Notes: a model not told the origin generated them from the sequence alone. A DNA stretch of 64,000 bases from Nocardia anaemiae NBRC 100462 (GCF_001612725.1 NZ_BDAZ01000008.1:310001-374000); one strand, 5' to 3'. Shown: positions 8,808 to 17,541, numbered from the stretch's first letter. A program made the numbers and translations.

Positions 8808-10028
8808 TCACATCGACGAACCCGCTCCGGCCTCCGGTTTCGTCAACTCCGGGTAGGGCGCAGTATGCGGCCCGGCGCCCTCGATCACTGGCTCCGGCTG
8901 GGGAGCGGATGCGTTCGGCACCGGAGGGTCCGGGCGGGGTTCGGATCGTGCGAGCGGCGCGGCGGGCCGAGGTTCGTGTGTGGTCGGAGGATTCGGGGCG
9001 CCGCGCACGTGTAGTGGAGCGGACTCCCGTTGGGGTGTGGTGGGCTCGGCTGCGGGGGCGGCGAGTTCGGCGAGGCCCTGGGCGGGTGTGATTCGGGCAG
9101 TGAAACCCAGGGTGCGCCTGGCTCGTTCGGGGTCGGCGGCGAGGTGGCGGGCATCGCCCAGGTGGTATCGGCCGGTTACTACGGGGGCCGGGCCGCCGCG
9201 GGCTTTGGCCATGATCGAGGCGACTTCCCACATGGTGATGGGGTGGCCGGAGGCGATGTTCAGGGGAACGAAGCCGGGCGGGCGGCGGTCGACAGCGGCC
9301 ACGGTGGCGGCCACGATATCGTCGACGTGCACGATGTCCCTGACCTGCCCGCCGTCCTCGCCTACCAGCGGCGGACGGCCTTGATCGAGGGCGATGAGGA
9401 AGTTTCCGATGAAGCCGGAGCGCGTGCCTGCGCCGTAACCGTTGTGGTAGCGCAATGCCGTGACGGCCGCGCCCGTGGCCAAACCCCAAGCGAGCGCGTA
9501 GTTTTCCTGCGCCAGCTTGCTCGCACCGTAGAAGCCGCGTGGACGCAGCGGCGCGTCCTCGGTGACCGGCTCCCAGGTGAGCAGCTCCCCGGTGCGCGGC
9601 GCCAAGTGATCGAACATGCCGCGATCCAGATCTGCCCGCCGCCGCAGTCCGGGGTAGAACGGCCCGCTGTTCATCCCGCGATAGCGCCCCTCGCCATACA
9701 CCACAACGGATGAGGCGAGCACCAGATGACGCACCTTCGCTCGCCCCATCACATCGAGCAGCACCGCCGTCCCGAGATCATTGTGCGCGGCGAACACCGC
9801 CGATTCGGGCCCGGAGGTGACGGCGGCGAGATGACAAACCGTATCGATGCCGCGCAGCAGCGGCTCGAGCGCATCGGCATCGCGCACGTCCGTGCGCGAA
9901 ATACCTTCCGGCACTTCCACTTCCGGCCCGAGTAGATCGACCCCCACCACCTCGTGCCCGGCCGCGGCCAACGCCCGCCGCAACCGCGCCCCGACGAACC
10001 CGGCTGCCCCGGTGACCAGCACTCTCAT
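8808..10028 (-). CDS. NAD-dependent epimerase/dehydratase (extended SDR)
   Basis: This 406-aa protein has an N-terminal NAD-binding motif TGAAGFVGARL (residues 6-16), an acidic residue at the end of strand 2 (VVGVD, NAD preference), and a catalytic Y-x-x-x-K in YGASK (about residue 178). HVDDIV and LNIASG are typical of nucleotide-sugar epimerases such as GalE/RfbB relatives. The catalytic domain ends near residue 320. A low-complexity Pro/Glu/Ala tail of about 80 residues, rich in PxP and REPRP-like runs, follows and is not part of the fold. It lies 39 bp downstream of mtnP on the same strand. The sugar substrate cannot be deduced. Confidence 0.85.
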   Translation of the reverse strand: MRVLVTGAAGFVGARLRRALAAAGHEVVGVDLLGPEVEVPEGISRTDVRDADALEPLLRGIDTVCHLAAVTSGPESAVFAAHNDLGTAVLLDVMGRAKVRHLVLASSVVVYGEGRYRGMNSGPFYPGLRRRADLDRGMFDHLAPRTGELLTWEPVTEDAPLRPRGFYGASKLAQENYALAWGLATGAAVTALRYHNGYGAGTRSGFIGNFLIALDQGRPPLVGEDGGQVRDIVHVDDIVAATVAAVDRRPPGFVPLNIASGHPITMWEVASIMAKARGGPAPVVTGRYHLGDARHLAADPERARRTLGFTARITPAQGLAELAAPAAEPTTPQRESAPLHVRGAPNPPTTHEPRPAAPLARSEPRPDPPVPNASAPQPEPVIEGAGPHTAPYPELTKPEAGAGSSM

Positions 10029-10067
10029 CGCATCCGCACCCCGCGTTTCGGCTCCGAACCAATCTGA

Positions 10068-10877
10068 TCACGGTAGTTCGAACGGCAGCGACACTCCCGC
10101 ATGGACACGGCAACGGTCGCAGGTATCGGTTCCGGTGACCGCCGAAACCGAGCGCCGGATCAGCTCCTTGAACGGCGCCAGATTCTTCTTGAACTCGGCG
10201 AAGACGTCGACGGCGTGCACACCATCGCCCTCCTCCAGACCCGCATCCAGATCGGTCACCAAAGCCACTGCGGCATAGCACATTTCGAGTTCACGTGCGA
10301 GCACCGCCTCGGGATGACCGGTCATATTCACCAGCTCCCAGCCCTGGGCCGCGAACCACCGGCTCTCGGCCCGGGTGGAAAAGCGCGGGCCCTGCACGAC
10401 GACCATGGTGCCCGACGACTTCATCGGCAGCGCATCCGTGGCGGATTTCGTTGCCGCGGAACGCAGTTCGTCGCAGTACGGGTCGGCGAAGGAGACGTGC
10501 ACGCCACCGCCGTCGAAGTAGGTCTGCGGGCGGCCGGAGGTCCGGTCGACCAGCTGATCCGGCACCGCAACGGTCCCCGGCCCCCAGTCCGCGCGCAGGC
10601 TGCCGACCGCGCACGGCGCGAAGATCCGCCGCACCCCGATCGAGCGCAGCGCCCACATATTGGCCAGGTAAGGCAGCGTATGCGGCGCGAATTCGTGCTG
10701 TTTGCCGTGCCGGGGCAGGAAGGCCACCGGCCGACCCTCCACCTCACCGACCGCGATCGGCGCGCTCGGCTTGCCGTATGGTGTCTCGACCTCGACGGTG
10801 GTCGCCTCGTTATCGAAGAAATCGTAGAAGCCACTACCGCCGATCACGGCGAGCGCGGGCCGAACATCCAAACTCAT
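10068..10877 (-). CDS. mtnP: S-methyl-5'-thioadenosine phosphorylase / MTA-type purine nucleoside phosphorylase
   Basis: This 269-aa member of the PNP/MTAP family cleaves methylthioadenosine (from polyamine or SAM metabolism) to adenine and methylthioribose-1-phosphate. The ATG at 10877 gives MSLDVRPALAVIGGSGFYDF, the family N-terminus; a longer frame is open upstream but unrelated. Conserved segments seen are GGSGFYD (phosphate loop), RHGKQHEFAPHTLPYLANMW (positions about 56-75), VVQGPRFSTRAE (purine and phosphate contacts) and NMTGHPEAVLARE with the base-recognition region after it. It may be followed by the epimerase gene in one transcript. In actinobacteria this group is annotated as MtnP, though some members also act on other 6-aminopurine nucleosides. 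Confidence 0.9.
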   Translation of the reverse strand: MSLDVRPALAVIGGSGFYDFFDNEATTVEVETPYGKPSAPIAVGEVEGRPVAFLPRHGKQHEFAPHTLPYLANMWALRSIGVRRIFAPCAVGSLRADWGPGTVAVPDQLVDRTSGRPQTYFDGGGVHVSFADPYCDELRSAATKSATDALPMKSSGTMVVVQGPRFSTRAESRWFAAQGWELVNMTGHPEAVLARELEMCYAAVALVTDLDAGLEEGDGVHAVDVFAEFKKNLAPFKELIRRSVSAVTGTDTCDRCRVHAGVSLPFELP

Positions 10878-10972
10878 GCACCGATTCTCTCGCTCCCGCC
10901 CGATCCGCGACCAGACGGGTCCACATCTGGCCAACTGGACCGTCGTTGATCATGACTCGAGTTGGACGGGCG

Positions 10973-11412
10973 ATGAAGGTGCGCCGGTTGACGATGGGCA
11001 GCGGACTGGCCTTCGCCAGCTCGGGTCCGCTGGCAAAATCGGCGCTGGCGGCCGGTTGGTCACCGGGCGCGGTGCTAGCGATCCGGCTGAGCGGTGCCGC
11101 CGCGATCATGCTGACGGTCGCGGCATTCAGCGATCCGATCGGATTGCGCGGCAGCCTGCACCACCCGCGCACCGTCGGCGGGTCACCCCCAGCACGGTGG
11201 TCGCATATATCTGCGTGGCGGGCGCGGCACGCATCGGCTCCACGCTGACGTCGCTGAATCTGCTGAGCGAGGTGGTGTTGCCGTGGCTGCTGCTCGACGA
11301 ATCGGTCACGCTGACGCAGGCGATCGGCGGCGTGCTGGTGGTCGGCTGGCCCACAGCGGCGCGGAACACCGGACCCGCACACCGGTGGCCGACGCGGCGC
11401 GCAGCGCGGTAA
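10973..11412 (+). pseudogene. Remnant of an EamA/DMT-family transporter
   Basis: Two reading frames each carry part of a drug/metabolite transporter of the EamA type. From ATG 10973 the frame gives MKVRRLTMGSGLAFASSG followed by a helix (LAIRLSGAAAIMLTVAAF), a normal N-terminus, and it stops resembling the family near 11150. From about 11190 another frame gives VVAYICVAGAARIGSTLTSLN then SEVVLPWLLLDESVTLTQAI, the C-terminal EamA end. A functional protein has about 300 residues and ten helices, whereas only about 140 residues survive, so there has been an internal deletion of roughly half the gene plus a frame change. It is certainly non-functional as a transporter. Confidence 0.8.
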
Positions 11413-11435
11413 CCTGACAACACCCGCGCAGCACT

Positions 11436-11452
11436 GTACCCTAGGGGGGTAT
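11436..11452. promoter_or_regulatory. CsoR-type operator upstream of csoR
   Basis: GTACCCTAGGGGGGTAT is a G-tract pseudopalindrome (TACCC...GGGTA) of the kind bound by CsoR/RicR repressors. It lies 41 bp before the csoR start, which suggests autorepression relieved by Cu(I). It is recognised by resemblance to known CsoR sites. Confidence 0.7.
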
Positions 11453-11493
11453 TAATAGGCCGGTCGAGCCGGTGAGCAGCGAGGAGACAGCCG

Positions 11494-11856
11494 GTGACAT
11501 CCACCCCGTCGCACAATGACACCGCGCCCACGCCGGGCAGTGACTCGGCGGGCACCCACGACCACGCCGCACACGGCCACGGCTACATCACCGCCAAGGA
11601 CGACTACCTCAAACGCCTGCGCCGGATCGAGGGGCAGGCCCGCGGCCTCCAGCGCATGGTCGAGGAAGAGAAGTACTGCATCGATATCCTCACCCAGGTC
11701 TCCGCGATGACAAAGGCGCTGCAGGCCGTTGCGATGGGGCTGCTCGAGGACCACATCAGCCACTGCGTGGTGGACGCGGCGGTAGCCGGTGGTCCCGAGG
11801 CGGACGCCAAGATCAAAGAGGCCACCGACGCCATCGCTCGCCTGGTGCGCTCCTGA
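11494..11856 (+). CDS. csoR: CsoR/RicR-family metal-sensing repressor
   Basis: This 120-aa all-helical DUF156 regulator carries Cys62, His87 and Cys91, with exactly the CsoR spacing (C-x24-H-x3-C) for trigonal Cu(I) coordination, inside YCIDILTQVSAMTKAL and EDHISHC. The conserved DNA-contact region RLRRIEGQARGLQRMVEE lies at 41-58. The N-terminal 30 residues are a flexible His-rich extension (HDHAAHGHG) that could add metal affinity. The start is GTG at 11494, preceded by an RBS-like GAGGAGACAGCCG. No copper ATPase or chaperone gene is adjacent, so its targets lie elsewhere or only itself. It is convergent with the TAXI gene, only three bases apart. Confidence 0.9.
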   Translation: MTSTPSHNDTAPTPGSDSAGTHDHAAHGHGYITAKDDYLKRLRRIEGQARGLQRMVEEEKYCIDILTQVSAMTKALQAVAMGLLEDHISHCVVDAAVAGGPEADAKIKEATDAIARLVRS

Positions 11857-11859
11857 ACC

Positions 11860-12765
11860 TCATCCGTGTCGCCGCCGGTAAACCGCCGCCGCACCCGGAT
11901 GCAAAGGGACGGAATCGGTTCCGATGAGCGAGCGGGTATCCAGGAATTGGGTTCCGGCCGCCTCGGCGGGTACCAGCCGGTCCGCGCGGGAAACCAGCAG
12001 CTCGACGATCGCCCCGGCCGCCGCATCGGACATGGTCGGGGCGGCGAGCAGCAGATTCGCGATGCCGACCGTGCGGACCGAGCGACCGCTGTCATAGGCG
12101 TCGGCGGGAATCTCGACCAAATCGTAGAGGTGTCCGAAGCGTTCGCGCATCGGCGCGGCCAACTCGCCGAGTTCCACCAATCGCAGCCGCTGCGGCACAT
12201 CGAGTGCGTCGGTCGGCACGCCACCGGCCCATAGCAGCGCGTCCAGCTCACCGGATTCCACTCCCGCCACCGCATCTCGCAGCGGTCGATGCGAAATATC
12301 CACATCCGAAACGGGATTCACGCCCGCAGCCCATAGCAGCCGCTCCCCGGTAACCGCCGCACCGGATCCCGCGGCCCCCAGGTTGACTCGGGTCCCACGC
12401 AAATCGGTGACCCGTTGAATCGGCGCGTCCGACCGCACGGCCAGCTGCAGATAGTTCTCATACACCCGACCGAGCGCCACCAGCGGCGCCCGTTCACTCT
12501 GCACCGAATCCGCAAGCGCCAGTGCGGCATCCACCTGCCCGTTCGCCAACATCCGCAGATTTTCCTGCGATCCGGTGGTAGTCACCGGTTCGATCCGCAC
12601 CGTGCCCGCCTCTTGGGCCACCGCCGCGAGCAGTTCCGCGAATGCGTGATAGAAGCCACCGATCTCCCCCGAGGCCAGCCGCACCAGGTCCGGGCCCCGA
12701 CCACATCCGACGACACCGGCCGCGACACCGAGGACGGTGAGCGACAGGAACTTCCGCCGCCGCAT
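11860..12765 (-). CDS. TAXI-family TRAP-type solute-binding lipoprotein
   Basis: This periplasmic-type binding protein of about 301 aa has a lipoprotein signal (RRRKFLSLTVLGVAAGVVGC, lipobox Cys near residue 21, with twin arginines that could direct Tat export). It has the TAXI (NMT1-like) fold, with GGFYHAFAELLAAV, EPVTTTGSQENLRML (substrate pocket) and LRGTRVNLGAAGSG. TAXI proteins normally feed TRAP permeases with dicarboxylates such as glutamate or 2-oxoglutarate. No TRAP permease gene is near. Instead the start overlaps the histidine-kinase stop (TGATG; a GTG three bases earlier is also possible), and the pair follows a response regulator. This suggests a ligand-presenting partner for the kinase rather than a transporter subunit. 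Confidence 0.86.
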   Translation of the reverse strand: MRRRKFLSLTVLGVAAGVVGCGRGPDLVRLASGEIGGFYHAFAELLAAVAQEAGTVRIEPVTTTGSQENLRMLANGQVDAALALADSVQSERAPLVALGRVYENYLQLAVRSDAPIQRVTDLRGTRVNLGAAGSGAAVTGERLLWAAGVNPVSDVDISHRPLRDAVAGVESGELDALLWAGGVPTDALDVPQRLRLVELGELAAPMRERFGHLYDLVEIPADAYDSGRSVRTVGIANLLLAAPTMSDAAAGAIVELLVSRADRLVPAEAAGTQFLDTRSLIGTDSVPLHPGAAAVYRRRHG

Positions 12766-14189
12766 CACGCCCGCACCGCCTGCGGCAGCCGGATCTGGAT
12801 CGCGAGACCGTGCGGCTCGACGGGGAGCACGGATAAGGTCCCCCCGCGCGCTTGCGCCAAGGCCGCCGCGATCGGGAGGCCGAGGCCCGAGCCGCCGGAG
12901 GACGCACCCGAGCCGCGGAAGAACCGGGTGGTCAGCTTGTCGAGTTCGGCGGGTTCGACGCCAACACCATTGTCACGCACGGTCACCGTCACCCAGCCCG
13001 GCTCGACATCGACCACGATGACGGTCTGCGTGCCGGACCCGGCATAACTGCACGAATTGCTCAGTGGCACATCGAGAATCTGGGCGAGTACATCGGCGGA
13101 CACAGCGGTATCGGCCTCGGCCACCTGCGGTTCCGCCCGCAATTCCTGCCCAGCATTCTCGTAGGCGGAGTACCAGGCGTCGACCCGGTCCGCTACCACT
13201 TGGACTGCGTCACAATGGTTTTCGATGTCGTACGGAGTACGCGCGGCCTCGAAGGCGGCAGGTGTCTCGGCGACCGCCAGACTGAGCAGGCCATCGAGCA
13301 GTGCGGTCAGCCGTTCGACTTCCGCACCCGCGCTGCGGAAGGTGGCCGCCGCGCTCTCCGGAATGGCGGCTTCCAGCGAGTCGAGACGAATCGTCAAGGC
13401 GGCGAGTGGATTTCGCATGGCATGCGCGGTATCCGCCACCAGCTGACGTTGCGCATCGGCCGAATCGGCGACCGCGAGAGCCATGGCATCGAAGGATTCC
13501 GCGACCGCCCGCATCTCCGGCGGCCCACCGTGGTGGCGGGCGATCGAGACGTGCGCGGCGGCCTCGGCGCGCGGCTTCGGCAGTGTCGCGGTCAATTCGG
13601 CGACCGCCTGCGAAAGCGCCGCCAGCGGGCGCAGCACCCAGCGCGCCAGGCTCAGCGCCAACATGGTGAACACCACCATTGCCAGCACCGCTCCGACCGC
13701 GATCACCGCCCACGCGCGAGCGATATCGCGCCGGGCGCGCGCGGTGGATGCCTCGATCACCACCGCGCCGTTGACCTGCACTCCCGTACCGACCGGCCGG
13801 GCGATCAGCACCGTCGCCCCACTCCACGGGGTGAGCCGATAGACCGGCTGCGGCCGCTGATTGCGGCGAGCCGCGGCAACGGCGGCCTCGACGGGCGCGG
13901 CGGCCGCATCGACGCCCGCATTCACCGTCCGTGCGCCGCGCGCATCGACCACGAGCACATTCTCGCCATAGAGATCGTGGTAGCGCCCCGCCTCGTCGGC
14001 CAGCGCCCGGCTGTCCCCCTCGGCCACCGCGGCGTCGGCGAGGCTGGCGAACCGGTCGGCATCGCCGGACCGAGCGGCGACGAACTCCTGGGTGCGGCTG
14101 GTCGCGAAGGTCAGCGAGAGCGGCACCGCGAAAGCGAAGACGGCGATCGCCGCGAATACCGTCAGCGCGACGAGTAGTCGTCTGCGCAT
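12765..14189 (-). CDS. Sensor histidine kinase of a two-component system
   Basis: This 474-aa membrane kinase has TM1 at about residues 5-28 and an extracytoplasmic sensor at 30-155. TM2 lies at about 160-182, followed by HAMP at 184-240. The HisKA dimerisation helix carries the phospho-acceptor His256 in DTAHAMRNPLAAL. The HATPase domain runs from about 350 to 470 with G1 DNGVGV and G2 GGSGLGLPIA. The N-box reads LDVPLSNSCSY instead of the usual LDNLLDNALRY: the first Asn and the Asp are replaced, but the last Asn is kept, so activity may be altered. It lies 37 bp after its response regulator and overlaps the TAXI gene, and all three read leftwards. Confidence 0.9.
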   Translation of the reverse strand: MRRRLLVALTVFAAIAVFAFAVPLSLTFATSRTQEFVAARSGDADRFASLADAAVAEGDSRALADEAGRYHDLYGENVLVVDARGARTVNAGVDAAAAPVEAAVAAARRNQRPQPVYRLTPWSGATVLIARPVGTGVQVNGAVVIEASTARARRDIARAWAVIAVGAVLAMVVFTMLALSLARWVLRPLAALSQAVAELTATLPKPRAEAAAHVSIARHHGGPPEMRAVAESFDAMALAVADSADAQRQLVADTAHAMRNPLAALTIRLDSLEAAIPESAAATFRSAGAEVERLTALLDGLLSLAVAETPAAFEAARTPYDIENHCDAVQVVADRVDAWYSAYENAGQELRAEPQVAEADTAVSADVLAQILDVPLSNSCSYAGSGTQTVIVVDVEPGWVTVTVRDNGVGVEPAELDKLTTRFFRGSGASSGGSGLGLPIAAALAQARGGTLSVLPVEPHGLAIQIRLPQAVRA

Positions 14190-14226
14190 GCCGGGCTCCG
14201 CTCCTAGGTCTGTCGGGCCGACACGA

Positions 14227-14886
14227 TCACTGGCCCCAGCGGTAACCGTAGCCGCGAATCGTCGTTATCAGCCCAGGTCGGTCCAATTTCGCGCGCAGTC
14301 CGGTCATATGCACATCCAGTGAGCGCGATACCGCGACGAACGCGTCACCCCAGATCCGATCCATCAGTTGCTGGCGGCTGACCGCGGCGCCGGGCCGCTC
14401 CACCAATGCCTCGACCAACTCGAATTCCTTCTGGGTCAATGGGATCGGCCGCCCGGCCACCTCGACCACCCGGGCCGCCAGATCTACCCGCACATCCCCG
14501 GTGACCACCTCGGCCCGCTCCGGCTGCGACCCGGCGGCCGCGCGGCGCACCACATTCTCCAGCCGGGCCATCAGTTCGGCGATCCGCGGCGGCTTCACCA
14601 GATAGTCGTCGGCGCCGCCGCGCAGCCCGCGCACGATCGAACGTTCGTCGCTGCGGGCGGTCAGGATGAGCACCGGCACGGAACTCACCTCCCGCAGCTG
14701 GCGCAGCACATGCAGACCATCGCCGTCGGGCAGTCCGAGATCCAGGATGACCGCGTCGTAGCCGCGGTGGGCGGTGAGCAGATCCGCGCCTCGGCGTTTG
14801 CGCTCGGCCTGATAACCGCGGGCGTTGAGCGCCTCTACCAGCGCATCGCCTACGCCGTCATCGTCCTCGACCACCGCAAGCCGCAC
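14227..14886 (-). CDS. OmpR/PhoB-type response regulator
   Basis: The 219-aa protein has an N-terminal receiver domain with the acidic pocket (EDDDGVG), phospho-acceptor Asp49 in VILDLGLPD, LILTAR and the conserved Lys in DDYLVKPP. A linker precedes a C-terminal winged helix with SRQQLMDRIW and SRSLDVHMTGLRAKL, ending in TTIRGYGYRW. The GTG at 14886 was chosen because AAGGA sits eight bases before it and the same arrangement is conserved in the paralogue at 35343; an upstream ATG extension is not domain-like. It is the first regulatory gene of the series regulator-kinase-TAXI, and starts 46 bp after the MFS gene, which reads the same way. Confidence 0.92.
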   Translation of the reverse strand: MRLAVVEDDDGVGDALVEALNARGYQAERKRRGADLLTAHRGYDAVILDLGLPDGDGLHVLRQLREVSSVPVLILTARSDERSIVRGLRGGADDYLVKPPRIAELMARLENVVRRAAAGSQPERAEVVTGDVRVDLAARVVEVAGRPIPLTQKEFELVEALVERPGAAVSRQQLMDRIWGDAFVAVSRSLDVHMTGLRAKLDRPGLITTIRGYGYRWGQ

Positions 14887-14932
14887 ACGCCGATCCTTCC
14901 ACAGCGGCGCGGCGGCATGTGCGGTCGGGCCG

Positions 14933-16339
14933 TCAGGGTCGGGCCGCCGAGAGGTCACGGTCCGACTCGGTGGCCGAGGTATCCGCCTTGGTGAGCGAAA
15001 TATCGTCGGTGGCGGCATCGGCGTCGATGGCGGAACCGCGCGATGTCTCCCGCATGAACCAGTAGGTCAGCAGCGAGATTCCGATGCATCCGGCGACGTA
15101 CCAGAAGTACAGCGATTCGTGGTTGGCCTGCTTCAGCGACAGCGCGATGGTTTCGGCCGTACCGCCGAAGATCGCGACGGTCAGCGCGTACGGCAGGCCG
15201 ACGCCGAGCGCGCGGATCTTGGTTGGGAACAGCTCGGCCTTCACGATGGCATTGATCGAGGTGTAGCCGGTGATGATGACCAGCGCGCCCATCATCAGCG
15301 CCCACGCGGCGATCGGATTCTTGGTATGCGCGATCACGGTCATGATCGGCACGGTGAGCAGCGTGCCCGCGACTCCGAAGAAGATCAACAGCTTGCGACG
15401 TCCGACGCGGTCGGACAGCGCGCCCGCCAGCGGCTGCAGCACCACGAAGACCAGCAGTGCGATGAAGTTGATCCAGGAGACCGTCGGCTTGGCGATGCCG
15501 GAGGTATTGATCATGAATTTCTGCATGTACGTCGTGTAGGTGTAGAACGCGACGGTGCCGCCGAGCGTCAGCCCGATCACCAGCAGACATTCCCGCGGAT
15601 ACTGCAGCAGCATCCGCAGCGAACCCCGCGCGGGCTGCTTCACACCGGCGCTGCTCGCCGCCGGATCACGCTCGGCCTCGACCTCGGCCTCGAAGTGCTC
15701 CGATTCGTCCATGCTGCGCCGCAGCCACATCACGATCAGCGCGCCCGCCGCACCGATCACGAACGGAATGCGCCAGCCCCAGTTGTTCATCTGCGCGTTG
15801 TTCAGGAACTGCTGCAGGATGATCTGCACACCGAGCGCCACCAATTGTCCGGCGACCAGCGTGACGTACTGGAAGCTCGAATAGAATCCGCGCTTGCCTG
15901 TCGAGGCCACCTCGGACAAATACGTTGCGCTGGTTGCGTATTCACCGCCGACCGAAAGGCCCTGCAACAGCCGGGCCAGCAAAAGCAGTACCGGCGCGGC
16001 GATTCCGATCGTCTGGTATCCGGGCGTGGCCGCGATCAGCAGCGAACCCGCCGCCATCACCGTCACCGACAGCGTCAGCGCCGAGCGACGTCCGAACTTG
16101 TCGGCATAGCGACCGAGCAACCAACCACCGAGCGGCCGCATGAGGAAGCCGACCGCGAAAATCGCTGCGGTGGAAAGCAACTGCGCCGTGGAATCGCCCT
16201 TCGGGAAGAACGATTTCGCGAAGTACACACTGAATGCGGTATAGACGTACCAGTCGTACCATTCGACGAGATTGCCGATGGATCCACGCAATACATTCGC
16301 GACCACCCGGCGCTCGCCGACAGGCTGTGTCGTAGTCAC
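14933..16339 (-). CDS. MFS transporter of the metabolite:H+ symporter (MHS) family
   Basis: This 468-aa protein has twelve predicted helices. It starts at GTG 16339 with a strong RBS (AAGAAGGAGATCTT); the frame continues upstream without similarity. Family marks are GSIGNLVEWYDWYVYTAFS (MHS N-terminus), the loop-2 motif RYADKFGRRSAL, LQGLSVGGEYATSATYLSE (TM5 area) and a long central loop rich in Glu/Ala. Relatives (KgtP, ShiA, ProP-like) import organic acids such as 2-oxoglutarate or shikimate. It is immediately upstream of the response regulator-kinase-TAXI series on the same strand, consistent with a sensed and imported carboxylate, though the substrate is inferred only. Confidence 0.88.
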   Translation of the reverse strand: MTTTQPVGERRVVANVLRGSIGNLVEWYDWYVYTAFSVYFAKSFFPKGDSTAQLLSTAAIFAVGFLMRPLGGWLLGRYADKFGRRSALTLSVTVMAAGSLLIAATPGYQTIGIAAPVLLLLARLLQGLSVGGEYATSATYLSEVASTGKRGFYSSFQYVTLVAGQLVALGVQIILQQFLNNAQMNNWGWRIPFVIGAAGALIVMWLRRSMDESEHFEAEVEAERDPAASSAGVKQPARGSLRMLLQYPRECLLVIGLTLGGTVAFYTYTTYMQKFMINTSGIAKPTVSWINFIALLVFVVLQPLAGALSDRVGRRKLLIFFGVAGTLLTVPIMTVIAHTKNPIAAWALMMGALVIITGYTSINAIVKAELFPTKIRALGVGLPYALTVAIFGGTAETIALSLKQANHESLYFWYVAGCIGISLLTYWFMRETSRGSAIDADAATDDISLTKADTSATESDRDLSAARP

Positions 16340-16628
16340 AAGATCTCCTTCTTCGACGCGGCCTTGCGTCGGTCGGAGATCAGTGTGTGCGCAGTCACAG
16401 CAGCGATGGAAGCGCATGGGGCGCTTTCTAACGCTGTCTTAGGACGATTTCGAATCAGCGGTCGGCTGGAAGCTGCCGGACGAATCGAGGGACCCGATGT
16501 TTCATCCCTGCTGACCAAGGAAGTCCGAGTGAGGGCAGCGTCGTCAGCTCGGATCGAGCTGTTCGACCCGATTCAACAGTCCCGCAGGGCGATCGGCCGG
16601 TATCCGGGGCCGATCGCCAGCGGTGGTT

Positions 16629-17453
16629 CTAGCTGGTGAGCAGCGGTGCCAGCGTGCGCAGTGTGGCGGCTTCGTCGGCGAGGACTTGGATCACCACGTG
16701 ATCGGCACCTGCGGCGCGATGGGCCGAGAGGCGATCGACGACGGTATCCGCGTCGCCGTGGGCTACCAGGGCGTCGATGAGGCGGTCGCTGCCGGGTTTG
16801 GCGAGGTCCTCATCGGTGAAGCCGAGGCGGCGGAGGTTGGCGACGTAGTTCTGCAGATCGAGGTAGAACTCGACGCGCGGACGAGCGGCGGTGCGGGCCC
16901 GGACCGGATCGTCATCGAGGACCGCCTTGTGTTCGGTGGCCAGCAGCACACCCTCGCCAAGCAGTGCGCGGGCGCGGGCGGTGTGTTCGGGGGTGACGTT
17001 GTAGGGCAGCGCGCCCGCGGACCGTTCCGCCGCCAACTTCAGCACGCGCGGGCCGAGCGCGGCGAGGGCGCGACGCTCCTTGGGCACGCCCGCGGCATCC
17101 AGTTCGTCGAAGTATTCGACCAGTGCGTCGTAGGGCTTGCGGTACTCGCCCTCGTGTTCGGGGTGGCCCGCGCCGATGCCGAGCAGGAACCGGCTCGGAA
17201 AACGCGCCTCGATCCGGTGGAACGACTCCGCGACCTGCTTGGCGGGCGCCGTCCAGATGTTCACGATGCTGGTCGCGACGGTGATCGACTCGGTCGCCTC
17301 GAGCAGCGGTTCGACCACGGCCAGATCGGCGGGCGGGGACCCGCCGAGCCACAGCGTGCCGTAACCGAGCCCTTCCAAGTCCTGCGCGTCCTGCGGGGTG
17401 AACGCCCCGTAGTAGCGCCATACACCGAACTGTCCGAGATCTCCGATAGCCAT
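16629..17453 (-). CDS. LLM-class (probably F420-dependent) oxidoreductase
   Basis: The 274-aa TIM-barrel protein is of the luciferase-like monooxygenase superfamily, in the actinobacterial group annotated as TIGR03620-type F420 oxidoreductases. The N-terminus MAIGDLGQFGVWRYYGAFTP and the stretches LGYGTLWLGGSP, ATSIVNIW, PSRFLLGIGAGHPEHEGEY and LGPRVLKLAAERS are characteristic of that group. The cofactor (F420 versus FMN) is inferred from family membership, and no substrate can be named. It is divergent from hsp20, with the CIRCE element in the shared 188-bp intergenic region closer to hsp20. The 289 bp behind its stop before the MFS gene hold no recognisable gene. Confidence 0.85.
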   Translation of the reverse strand: MAIGDLGQFGVWRYYGAFTPQDAQDLEGLGYGTLWLGGSPPADLAVVEPLLEATESITVATSIVNIWTAPAKQVAESFHRIEARFPSRFLLGIGAGHPEHEGEYRKPYDALVEYFDELDAAGVPKERRALAALGPRVLKLAAERSAGALPYNVTPEHTARARALLGEGVLLATEHKAVLDDDPVRARTAARPRVEFYLDLQNYVANLRRLGFTDEDLAKPGSDRLIDALVAHGDADTVVDRLSAHRAAGADHVVIQVLADEAATLRTLAPLLTS

Positions 17454-17541
17454 GTCCCGAATGAACGAGGCCGCCGCAGTCCCTATTCCGTCCGGGGACG
17501 CAATTGATCCGAGACATGCCGCGAAACATTCGAGCCAATTG

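Noticed and set aside
14887..15018. Longer response regulator start at 15018
   Set aside because: It would overlap the MFS gene end, and the GTG at 14886 with AAGGA is conserved in the paralogue.
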